Shown: piece after piece, positions 1 through 5,983 of the stretch
How positions within the stretch are numbered: position 1 is the stretch's first letter
Layout of the letters: every line of letters starts with the position of its first letter
Assembly (NCBI GenBank): GCA_012728535.1
Contig: JAAYEX010000052.1
Location: 1 to 9,418 of the forward strand
Direction of reading: 5' to 3'
Source: Clostridiaceae bacterium
GTDB taxonomy: Bacteria > Bacillota > Clostridia > Saccharofermentanales > DTU023
DNA length: 9,418 nt
Translations under genes and position numbers: made by a program
The notes under the pieces: model-generated
Databases searched by the model: none
What the model was told of the DNA's origin: nothing
What the model saw: the letters and a program-made list of their open reading frames with translations, nothing else

Positions 1-2198
1 GGCAGATACAGGTCAGAGAGATCTCCCGGATAGGGGCGGTCATCTAAAGTGGCAACGGCTGAAGATAGAGTGACTTCAGCTTTCTCCATAATCATTGTGC
101 CCCGCCAGGTTCCGGCCAAATCCGCCGGACTGATTTCGCCCCCGCTTTCTCCTGTAGCTTTCAAGGTTAAAGTCGCACAGGCACCGTTATCCAGTCTGCT
201 TACACGGACAAAAACCTCCTCGTCCTGAAGAGAGATCTGCCAGCCTGCTTCCTCACCGGCACGGACCTTTTGCACCGGAGACCCGGTCATACTGTGACTG
301 CCGGTTACTTCAATTTTCAGCTCGCACTCAGCCTTCATGGCTGCCGGAATCATGGCAATCAGAGCATAGTTGCCGCCTTCACCGCTGGCCTGTAGCTTCA
401 CCCGGCTGGCTCCGGACAGCAGTTCCCGGGTCAGCGGCTCTTTATTTTCAGCAATTCGGAGATCATTGATTACCCTCAGTACAGCCTCGTCAACTCGAAG
501 TACTCCGGCCCCCATGTTTTCAGGGACATCTGTGACGGTGTCACCGCGCTTCACTTCTCTGGCAGCTGTCTCCTGAAGAATTTGCTTGATGTCTGCAGCC
601 GACAGCTCAGGATTGATCGAGCGGATCAGAGCAGCAGCACTAGTTACCTGAGGTGCGGCGAAACTGGTCCCGTTGGCCAGAACAGTCCTGCCATCAGGAG
701 TTAAGCCGACGGGCACATTGCTGCCACAGGCAGAAAGCGTAATTTCACCCCCGGGACCTTCAAAATTGCTGCCCACATTTAGCCTGTCCAACATATCATC
801 AAAACTGCTGTCGGGAGCCAGACTGCCGTCAGCCAGAAACTCCTGATACAGGTTTTCGAGCATGGTCTGATCGCGCCAGGCATCAGCCTTTGCACGGCCT
901 CCGTCCTGGTTGAGCGCTCCGACAGTGATCAGATTGGGCAGGTTTTTGCCCCAAAAATCATTCTTGCCATCGACTGCCTGGTTGGAGTTACCCGCCGCAG
1001 CAACAAAGAGCACTTTAGGATAACGCTCTTGCATAATCTCCAGAATATTTTGCATCATATCTGAGGAGTTTTCATTCTCAGGACCCAGACTGCTGGGACC
1101 GAATGATAGATTAATCAAGGTCGCGCCCTTTTTCACCTGTTCCAACATGCCTTTGAGAATGCCATAGCTGAATCCCTGCCATACTGTCGGGTCAGCTGGC
1201 TCAGGCAGTGGCTCGTCACCATTTTCCCCTCCTGTTGCCGGTGGTAAGACCGGCACAGCAGTAGCGCCACTGCCTTTTGTACTGACCTGCAACTCAAGAT
1301 TACTGCCCAGGATGGCAGCGATCCCGGAAGTACCGCTATTGGCTTCCGCGCCGATCAGATGGGCGACAGAGGTACCATGACCTAAACCGCCCTGGATAAG
1401 GCTGCCATCCTCTCTTTTGTACTCACTGTCCGTCAGGTCACGGTCCTTATCCAGGGCTATGGTGCGAACTTTGCCCTCGGGATATTTGCCGTCCTCATCC
1501 GGCAGATGCAGCTCTTTCGAAAACTCATGTCCGGATTTAGTATAGACTGCTTCATCGATAACTCCGACTTTTACGCGATTAAGGTCTACCTCCGAAGCGC
1601 GGATAAAATCCCAGGCTTCCTGCAGGCCGATCATCTCATAGCTGCGGCCGTTATCGCCCTCCTTATACATGGGATCGTTGAGCGGGGAGCAGGGTTCGCC
1701 TTCAATGACAGTCGGATCTCGTGAAAAGACAGGGATATTTACTGCAGCAATTTTCACTCCCGCCACGGCCTCAGCAGCTGCCAGGAGCGCGCGCAGGTCT
1801 TCCTCCGTCACGCCATCGTTTTCAATTTGATAAAAATTGAGGATCTCGATCTCACCGACTATTTCGCAGCCCAAATCAGCGGCGATCCGCTTGGCGTCCT
1901 TGGGTCCCAGATCACTGTCCAGAACCAAAGCCAACTGATTGGCCGGCAAAGTTCCCCAGTCCTCGCTATAGATCAAGGCCATCGGGTCCGGTTCACGGAT
2001 CTCATATTTTCCTAACTCAACCGGGGCGGGAGGGTCGGTTTCTCTAATCAGGGGAGATGTGACGGTGGCATAAGGACCAGCTTGTCTGGTCAGATTCAAG
2101 AGCAGGATTCCCGGTCTGACAACCAGGAGGGCTAGTGCTATTACTGCGATTACAGCTGCTATGACAGCGAGTACAGTCTTAAGCCTGGAGACGTTCAT
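1..2198 (-). CDS. Membrane-anchored subtilisin-family (S8) serine protease, C-terminus cut by window edge
   Basis: The minus strand stays open from an ATG at 2198 to the window edge, giving 732 codons with no stop seen. The start follows AGGAGG (2205-2210) by six bases. Residues 1-7 are polar/basic and about 8-27 form one hydrophobic helix with no clear signal-peptidase site, so a signal anchor is likely. Residues about 70-170 look like a propeptide-type region. The S8 triad is complete: Asp215 in VGVIDEAV, His274 in GHGTSVAH, Ser512 in NGTSFAAP, with oxyanion Asn404 in AAAGNSN. The Asp-to-Ser distance is 297 residues, against 189 in subtilisin BPN', so the domain carries insertions: a Pro/acidic loop near 315-337 and a helical acidic segment near 428-472. 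After about residue 575 comes a beta-rich, Ig-like-looking region. It is probably an extracytoplasmic protease; the substrate is unknown. The family call is secure. The role and the C-terminal domains are not. Confidence 0.93.
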   Translation of the reverse strand, partial: MNVSRLKTVLAVIAAVIAVIALALLVVRPGILLLNLTRQAGPYATVTSPLIRETDPPAPVELGKYEIREPDPMALIYSEDWGTLPANQLALVLDSDLGPKDAKRIAADLGCEIVGEIEILNFYQIENDGVTEEDLRALLAAAEAVAGVKIAAVNIPVFSRDPTVIEGEPCSPLNDPMYKEGDNGRSYEMIGLQEAWDFIRASEVDLNRVKVGVIDEAVYTKSGHEFSKELHLPDEDGKYPEGKVRTIALDKDRDLTDSEYKREDGSLIQGGLGHGTSVAHLIGAEANSGTSGIAAILGSNLELQVSTKGSGATAVPVLPPATGGENGDEPLPEPADPTVWQGFSYGILKGMLEQVKKGATLINLSFGPSSLGPENENSSDMMQNILEIMQERYPKVLFVAAAGNSNQAVDGKNDFWGKNLPNLITVGALNQDGGRAKADAWRDQTMLENLYQEFLADGSLAPDSSFDDMLDRLNVGSNFEGPGGEITLSACGSNVPVGLTPDGRTVLANGTSFAAPQVTSAAALIRSINPELSAADIKQILQETAAREVKRGDTVTDVPENMGAGVLRVDEAVLRVINDLRIAENKEPLTRELLSGASRVKLQASGEGGNYALIAMIPAAMKAECELKIEVTGSHSMTGSPVQKVRAGEEAGWQISLQDEEVFVRVSRLDNGACATLTLKATGESGGEISPADLAGTWRGTMIMEKAEVTLSSAVATLDDRPYPGDLSDLYL

Positions 2199-2222
2199 AA
2201 ACGGACCTCCTCTAAGTCTGAT

Positions 2223-2239
2223 AAGATCTGACAGATCTT
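2223..2239. promoter_or_regulatory. Perfect inverted repeat upstream of the protease gene, candidate operator
   Basis: AAGATCT and AGATCTT flank a 3-base GAC centre, a perfect 7-bp dyad. It lies about 25 bases before the protease start and just upstream of its ribosome site. No U-tract follows on the minus strand, so it is not a typical terminator. It could be a repressor site or a 5' leader hairpin. I recognise no named operator. Confidence 0.3.
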
Positions 2240-2332
2240 GTGACAGCCTTCTCTTCTATAAGAAAAGAATAGCACAAAATGCTGAAGGAAAAAGAAGTTT
2301 CAGCCGGGAATTCCGTCTCAGTCTTCCTTCCC

Positions 2333-2617
2333 TCACTTGCGTTTGGGATTAGCCGGAAACCAGCCCTTGGCAACACGGTCCCTTTGCTCGAACAACTCCC
2401 GGATCGACCAGATAAAGGAGCAGCCTAAAACTCCCAGAGCCGATGAGAGAATGGAGTTGGCAACGAAGAAAGACACCAGGATAGCTGCAATACCTGCCAG
2501 CAGAAAAATGGGCCAGATCCGGCAGGAGAAATAGTACTCACTCTTAATCACAATGGGATGAAAGATACCGATCACCAAAAAGGAAATCACTCCGATAATA
2601 ATGCCTTGAAAATTCAT
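2333..2617 (-). CDS. DUF4491 family small membrane protein
   Basis: A 94-residue protein starting at ATG 2617, eight bases downstream of a CTCCTT-complement (AAGGAG) ribosome site at 2623-2628. It has three hydrophobic segments at about 5-24, 34-53 and 55-72. Motifs I associate with DUF4491 are the N-terminal MNFQGIIIGV, the FHPIVIKSEYYF stretch (19-30), and the cytoplasmic-looking tail IRELFEQRDRVAKGWFPANP ending in basic residues. The length fits the family, whose function is unknown to me. It is divergent from nrdD and lies 134 bases upstream of the protease gene on the same strand. Co-transcription with the protease is possible because no strong terminator separates them, but that gap is long enough for a separate promoter. 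Confidence 0.88.
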   Translation of the reverse strand: MNFQGIIIGVISFLVIGIFHPIVIKSEYYFSCRIWPIFLLAGIAAILVSFFVANSILSSALGVLGCSFIWSIRELFEQRDRVAKGWFPANPKRK

Positions 2618-2646
2618 ATAAACTCCTTACAAATAGCTTACATATC

Positions 2647-2652
2647 ATTATA
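2647..2652 (-). promoter_or_regulatory. Candidate -10 box for the DUF4491 gene
   Basis: Read on the minus strand this is a perfect TATAAT, about 30 bases upstream of the DUF4491 start. No convincing TTGACA-like box sits 16-18 bases further upstream. A small GGCAG-C-CTGCC dyad (2661-2671) occupies part of the spacer and could bind a regulator. Only the -10 match is seen; promoter activity is inferred. Confidence 0.4.
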
Positions 2653-2701
2653 TCGGATCTGGCAGCCTGCCGGTGACCTGCAAATTCTCTTGGTCCGGCT
2701 C

Positions 2702-2733
2702 TTGCACAACCACTATATATAGTGTATTCTAAT
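2702..2733 (+). promoter_or_regulatory. Candidate promoter of nrdDG
   Basis: TTGCAC (2702-2707) and TATTCT (2725-2730) are separated by 17 bases and point toward the riboswitch and nrdD. TCTAAT (2728-2733) is an alternative -10 matching TATAAT at five of six positions. Either choice puts the transcription start near 2737-2741. The two NrdR boxes would then lie over the spacer and the start site, as expected for NrdR repression. The -35 is weak, so the exact boxes are uncertain. Confidence 0.4.
2710..2725. promoter_or_regulatory. NrdR box 1
   Basis: CCACTATATATAGTGT contains a perfect 14-bp palindrome (2711-2724) and closely matches the known NrdR box pattern ACACWATATATWGTGT. NrdR is the nucleotide-sensing repressor of ribonucleotide reductase genes and usually binds two such boxes. 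A second box starts 31 bases downstream. It lies between the candidate -35 and -10 elements. Confidence 0.85.
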
Positions 2734-2740
2734 TTTCAAT

Positions 2741-2756
2741 ACACTAAACATAGTGT
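2741..2756. promoter_or_regulatory. NrdR box 2
   Basis: ACACTAAACATAGTGT matches the NrdR box pattern with good outer half-sites (ACACTA and TAGTGT). It starts 31 bases after box 1, about three helical turns, which is the usual phasing of paired NrdR boxes. It overlaps the predicted transcription start and ends just before the riboswitch, so NrdR and cobalamin would act on successive steps of the same transcript. Confidence 0.82.
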
Positions 2757-2760
2757 TTTT

Positions 2761-2929
2761 CGGGTGTCAGCCAAACAGAGATAAACTGTCGCTGACTGAA
2801 AAAGGAAACAGGTGCAAATCCTGTGCGGTCCCGCCGCCGTAATACTTTTCGAAGCTTAGATAACCACTGAGGCAACTTGGGAAGGCTAAGCAGGGAGTAG
2901 AGCCGGAAGACTTACCTGAAAGATACCCG
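2761..2929 (+). promoter_or_regulatory. Cobalamin (B12) riboswitch aptamer
   Basis: The conserved cobalamin-riboswitch core is visible: GGTGCAAATCC (2811-2821) within the stem ACAGG/CCTGT, then GCGGTCCCGCCGCCGTAA (2825-2842), and a B12-box-like AGCCGGAAGACTTACCT (2901-2917). A closing P1-type stem can form between CGGGTGTC (2761-2768) and GATACCCG (2922-2929) with one G-U pair. The element sits in the sense direction immediately upstream of nrdD. Such elements usually switch genes off when adenosyl- or other cobalamins bind. The family call is strong; the ligand form preferred cannot be read by eye. Confidence 0.92.
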
Positions 2930-2989
2930 TGTCACGGAGAATGACAAAGAGCGGGCCGGCCTGTATTAGCCAAACTCTCTTTTTGTCAT
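2930..2989 (+). promoter_or_regulatory. Antiterminator and anti-antiterminator segment of the riboswitch
   Basis: ATGACAAAGAG (2941-2951) can pair with CTCTTTTTGTCAT (2977-2989) as eight plus three base pairs around a 2-base bulge. That pairing would consume the terminator's 5' arm and loop. TGTCA (2930-2934), directly after the P1 stem, can instead pair with TGACA (2942-2946) and free the terminator. These mutually exclusive pairings are what a transcription-terminating OFF switch needs. The pairings are seen in the sequence; the switching is inferred. Confidence 0.65.
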
Positions 2990-3006
2990 AAAAAGGGAGT
3001 TTTTTT
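2972..3006 (+). terminator. Riboswitch terminator that also encloses the nrdD ribosome site
   Basis: AAACTCTCTTTTT (2972-2984) pairs with AAAAAGGGAGTTT (2990-3002) as 13 pairs with one G-U around a GTCAT loop, followed by an unbroken T run to 3006. The T run ends on the base before the nrdD ATG. The best nrdD ribosome site, GGGAG (2995-2999), lies inside the 3' arm, so the same hairpin can stop transcription and hide the ribosome site in any transcript that escapes. Confidence 0.85.
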
Positions 3007-5325
3007 ATGAAAGCTAATATCAGCAATATCACAAGTCCCCGCCAAATTGTCAAAAGAGACGGGACACCGGTACCTTTCGACTATTACAAGATCAGGCAGG
3101 CCATAGCCAAGGCCAATGCGACTGTTCCCAGTGAAACCTTGTCAGACGCTGAGCTGGACCAGCTGACAGCTGACGTGGTCAGCCGACTTCAGGCAGGCAG
3201 CAAGCCGGCGGTAGAAGAAATCCAGGACCTGGTTGAAGTTGTTTTAATGGAAAACAATATCAGCCTGACAGCCAAAGCCTATATTCTTTATCGGTCAGAG
3301 CGGACCCGCCAGCGGCGGGAAAAGAATGCTCTGATGGAAACCTTCAAGGACATCTCCTTTGCCGATGCACCTGAGTCGGACCTGAAGCGGGAAAACGCCA
3401 ATGTTGACGGCAATACCGCCATGGGCATGATGCTGAAATACGGGTCTGAAGCGTCCAAAACTTTCATCGACCACCATATCCTGCCTGAGGATATGGCCAA
3501 AGCACATGCTCAGGGCGACATCCATATTCACGACAAGGATTTCTACCTCCTGACAGAGACCTGCTGCCAGATAGACCTGGACAAGCTGTTTAAAACAGGC
3601 TTTTCCACCGGACACGGCTATTTGCGCCAACCCCAGAGCATTGAAAGCTATGCAGCTCTTGCCTGTATCGTCCTCCAGGCCAATCAAAATGAAATGCACG
3701 GCGGTCAGTCCATCCCGAATTTTGAGAATGTCATGGCTGAAGGCGTCAATAAAAGTGCTAAAAAGCACATCCGTGACCTGGTCGAAGAGTACCGCCTGCT
3801 AGTTCCCAACCATAAGATCCCTGAAGAAACACTCGAAGACCTGGTCAATTTTGATTACCTGCAACTTACAAATCTCATTAAAGAGTTGGAAAACACCGGG
3901 ACGGGAGGGGACGGGTCGGAAGGAGACGATGATACAGACGGAGTTCTCCTTGAGCTTTGCCGTCTGGCTAAGAAGCGGACCGAGCGGTCGACCTACCAGG
4001 CCATGCAGTCGCTGATTCACAATCTGAATACGATGAATTCCCGGGCCGGCGCCCAGGTGCCCTTCACCTCGGTCAATTACGGTACAGGAACCGGCGAGGC
4101 GGCCAGACTGGTGATAAGACAATTGTTGCAGGCAACGGAAGACGGCCTGGGAAATGGGGAGACGGCCATCTTCCCCGTGCAGATATTCAAGGTCAAGGAC
4201 GGCATTAACAGCAAGCCGGGTGACCCCAATTACGACTTGTTCAAACAGGCCATCCGGGTTTCAGCCAGGCGGCTCTTTCCCAATTTCAGTTTTCTTGATG
4301 CACCTTTCAATCTCCAGTATTACCGCCCGGGAGCCGACAACAGTGAAGTCGCCTACATGGGCTGCCGTACCCGTGTCATGGGCAATGTCTATGATACAAA
4401 GTATGAGACGACCAAGGGCAGGGGAAACCTGAGCTTCAGTTCGATAAACCTCCCCCGTTTGGGAATTGAAGCCCGGGGTTCCCTGGAGAAATTCTACCGG
4501 CTCCTGGATAAGAACATGGACCTGCTATTTCGCCAGCTCCGCCATCGCTTTGAGATACAAAAGCGCAAAAAGGTACATAATTACCCCTTCCTGATGGGTC
4601 AGGGCATCTGGCTGGATTCGGATACCCTGACCGGGGATGAAGACCTGGAGCGCGTCCTCCGACATGGCACTCTCTCCGTAGGCTTCATCGGTCTGGCCGA
4701 AACCCTGGTCGCCCTGACCGGCTCCCACCACGGCGAGTCTGAAGGCAGTCAAGCACTGGGGCTGAGCATTGTCAGCCATATGCGCCGGCTTTGTGATGAG
4801 AGGGCAGAGCAAGAGCAACTCAATTACACACTCCTGGCCACACCGGCTGAGGGCCTGAGCGGACGCTTTGTCAAAATGGACCGTGACCGCTATGGTTCCA
4901 TGCCGGGGATTACGGACCGTCAATACTACAGCAATTCCTTCCATGTGCCGGTCCATTTTTCCATCAGCGCCAAGGAGAAAATAGACCGGGAAGCCCCCTA
5001 CCATGCACTTACAAACGCCGGGCATATCAGTTATATCGAGCTGGATGGTGATCCCGCCATGAACCTTTCAGTTTTTGAGGACCTCATCCTTTACATGAAG
5101 GAGTCCGGTATCGGCTACGGCTCCATCACCCATCCCCTGGACCGGGACCCCCAATGTGGCTATTCCGGTGTAATAGCCGACACTTGCCCTCGCTGCGGAA
5201 GGAGGGAGAGCCCGCAGGAGCCTTTTGAAAGAATCAGACGGATTACCGGCTACCTGGTCGGCACCCTGGACCGTTTCAATGATGCCAAAAAGAGCGAAGT
5301 AAAGCAGCGGGTAAAGCATGGCTGA
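3007..5325 (+). CDS. nrdD: Anaerobic (class III) ribonucleoside-triphosphate reductase, glycyl radical enzyme
   Basis: A 772-residue NrdD reducing ribonucleotides to deoxyribonucleotides without oxygen. The start at 3007 follows GGGAG by seven bases. An ATP-cone allosteric domain occupies about 12-100 (RQIVKRDGTPVPFDYYKI). Reductase-domain hallmarks follow: GDIHIHDKDFY (170-180), CCQIDLDKLF with Cys186/Cys187, GFSTGHG (198-204), QNEMHGGQSIPNF (227-239), NTMNSRAGAQVPFTSVNYGT (341-360) and MGCRTRV with Cys453, probably the thiyl cysteine. The glycyl radical site is RITGYL with Gly748, 24 residues from the end. A C-terminal metal-site region contains Cys717, Cys727 and Cys730; I see only three cysteines there, whereas E. 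coli NrdD uses four. Residues about 295-313 form a Gly/Asp-rich linker. It overlaps nrdG by 8 bp and is controlled by NrdR boxes and a cobalamin riboswitch. Confidence 0.97.
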   Translation: MKANISNITSPRQIVKRDGTPVPFDYYKIRQAIAKANATVPSETLSDAELDQLTADVVSRLQAGSKPAVEEIQDLVEVVLMENNISLTAKAYILYRSERTRQRREKNALMETFKDISFADAPESDLKRENANVDGNTAMGMMLKYGSEASKTFIDHHILPEDMAKAHAQGDIHIHDKDFYLLTETCCQIDLDKLFKTGFSTGHGYLRQPQSIESYAALACIVLQANQNEMHGGQSIPNFENVMAEGVNKSAKKHIRDLVEEYRLLVPNHKIPEETLEDLVNFDYLQLTNLIKELENTGTGGDGSEGDDDTDGVLLELCRLAKKRTERSTYQAMQSLIHNLNTMNSRAGAQVPFTSVNYGTGTGEAARLVIRQLLQATEDGLGNGETAIFPVQIFKVKDGINSKPGDPNYDLFKQAIRVSARRLFPNFSFLDAPFNLQYYRPGADNSEVAYMGCRTRVMGNVYDTKYETTKGRGNLSFSSINLPRLGIEARGSLEKFYRLLDKNMDLLFRQLRHRFEIQKRKKVHNYPFLMGQGIWLDSDTLTGDEDLERVLRHGTLSVGFIGLAETLVALTGSHHGESEGSQALGLSIVSHMRRLCDERAEQEQLNYTLLATPAEGLSGRFVKMDRDRYGSMPGITDRQYYSNSFHVPVHFSISAKEKIDREAPYHALTNAGHISYIELDGDPAMNLSVFEDLILYMKESGIGYGSITHPLDRDPQCGYSGVIADTCPRCGRRESPQEPFERIRRITGYLVGTLDRFNDAKKSEVKQRVKHG

Positions 5326-5881
5326 TACCATCCGTCTGGCATCAATCCTGGAGGAATCAATCGCGGACGGTCCCGGCCTGCGCTTTGTAGTCTTCGCTCA
5401 GGGCTGTCCCCACCGTTGTCGCGGCTGCCACAATCCACAGACTTTCCTGTCTGTGGGTGGTCGGGAATTTACGATCAGCCGCCTGCTTGAACTTTACCGG
5501 AAAAATCCGCTCAGCCGGGGGATTACCCTCTCCGGCGGCGAGCCTTTTTTGCAGGCGGGCCCTCTGGCACAGCTGGCAAGGGCAGTCCACGCAGAAGGGG
5601 GCGATATCGTTACTTACAGCGGTTATCGTCTGGAACAATTGCTGGATATGGCCGACAGGGCAGATGGAATCAGGGCGCTTTTAACAGAGACCGACCTTCT
5701 GATTGACGGACCCTTTGTCCTGGCCAGACGGAGCCTGGAACATCCCTTTGTAGGCAGCCTGAACCAACGGCTGATCGCCCTCTCCGAAAAAGGCGACCGA
5801 CTGCTGGAGGATATAGTAATGCCCTTGGGTGTACCGCCGGTGGAACGCATCCGCTTCGGTGTCGGCCAAAAGATAGTTTGA
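5318..5881 (+). CDS. nrdG: Anaerobic ribonucleotide reductase activating protein (radical SAM)
   Basis: A 187-residue radical SAM protein that uses a [4Fe-4S] cluster and S-adenosylmethionine to form the glycyl radical on NrdD. The cluster motif Cys30-x3-Cys34-x2-Cys37 is in QGCPHRCRGCHNP, and the SAM-binding GGEP is at 73-76. The N-terminal IADGPGLRFVVFAQGC stretch is typical of NrdG. Length is slightly longer than many NrdG proteins (about 155-175), with extra residues at the C-terminus. The ATG lies within the last codons of nrdD, an 8-bp overlap, with no strong ribosome site, so translation is probably coupled to nrdD. Transcription ends at the hairpin near 5932-5956. Confidence 0.95.
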   Translation: MADTIRLASILEESIADGPGLRFVVFAQGCPHRCRGCHNPQTFLSVGGREFTISRLLELYRKNPLSRGITLSGGEPFLQAGPLAQLARAVHAEGGDIVTYSGYRLEQLLDMADRADGIRALLTETDLLIDGPFVLARRSLEHPFVGSLNQRLIALSEKGDRLLEDIVMPLGVPPVERIRFGVGQKIV

Positions 5882-5884
5882 AGC

Positions 5885-5901
5885 AAGCAGGAGACCTGCT
5901 T
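5885..5901 (+). other. Small hairpin directly after nrdG
   Basis: AAGCAGG and CCTGCTT form a perfect 7-bp stem with a 3-base loop, three bases after the nrdG stop. No T run follows, so it is not itself a terminator. It could stabilise the mRNA 3' end ahead of the real terminator. Confidence 0.35.
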
Positions 5902-5931
5902 CATGCCATATACATCCCCCTATTCTCCGGC

Positions 5932-5956
5932 AAAACCCCCGCAATCGGGGGTTTTT
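5932..5956 (+). terminator. Intrinsic terminator of nrdDG
   Basis: AAAACCCCCG (5932-5941) pairs with CGGGGGTTTT (5946-5955) around a CAAT loop, and the T run continues to 5956. The 10-bp, GC-rich stem with flanking A and T runs is suited to termination in either direction. It separates nrdG from the pilus genes. Confidence 0.88.
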
Positions 5957-5983
5957 GCTATATAGTGGGATAAGGAGATTTGT

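Noticed and set aside
1506..1724. Plus-strand open frames inside the protease region (also near 370-576 and 1827-2015)
   Set aside because: They lie opposite a continuous, motif-complete protease gene, lack ribosome sites and encode no recognisable domains.
2281..2304. GCTGAA/TTCAGC hairpin between the DUF4491 and protease genes as a terminator
   Set aside because: The stem is only 6 bp with a 12-base loop and the following minus-strand sequence ATTTTGTGC is a poor T run; too weak to call.
2711..2724. Perfect CACTATATATAGTG palindrome as a terminator hairpin
   Set aside because: It is AT-rich with no T run, matches the NrdR box and is paired with a second box at the expected 31-bp spacing.
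2954..2961. GGCCGGCC palindrome between riboswitch and terminator
   Set aside because: An 8-base GC palindrome is easily explained as part of the leader fold, possibly a loop contacting the aptamer; no separate function can be supported.
3295..5025. Long minus-strand open frames opposite nrdD (for example 3295-3768 and 4525-5025)
   Set aside because: They mirror the codon pattern of nrdD, have no ribosome sites and show no family features.
3007..5325. Possibility that the B12-controlled reductase is the cobalamin-dependent class II enzyme NrdJ
   Set aside because: The C-terminal RITGYL glycyl radical motif, the class III GFSTGHG and HGGQSIP motifs and the adjoining nrdG activase all identify class III NrdD.
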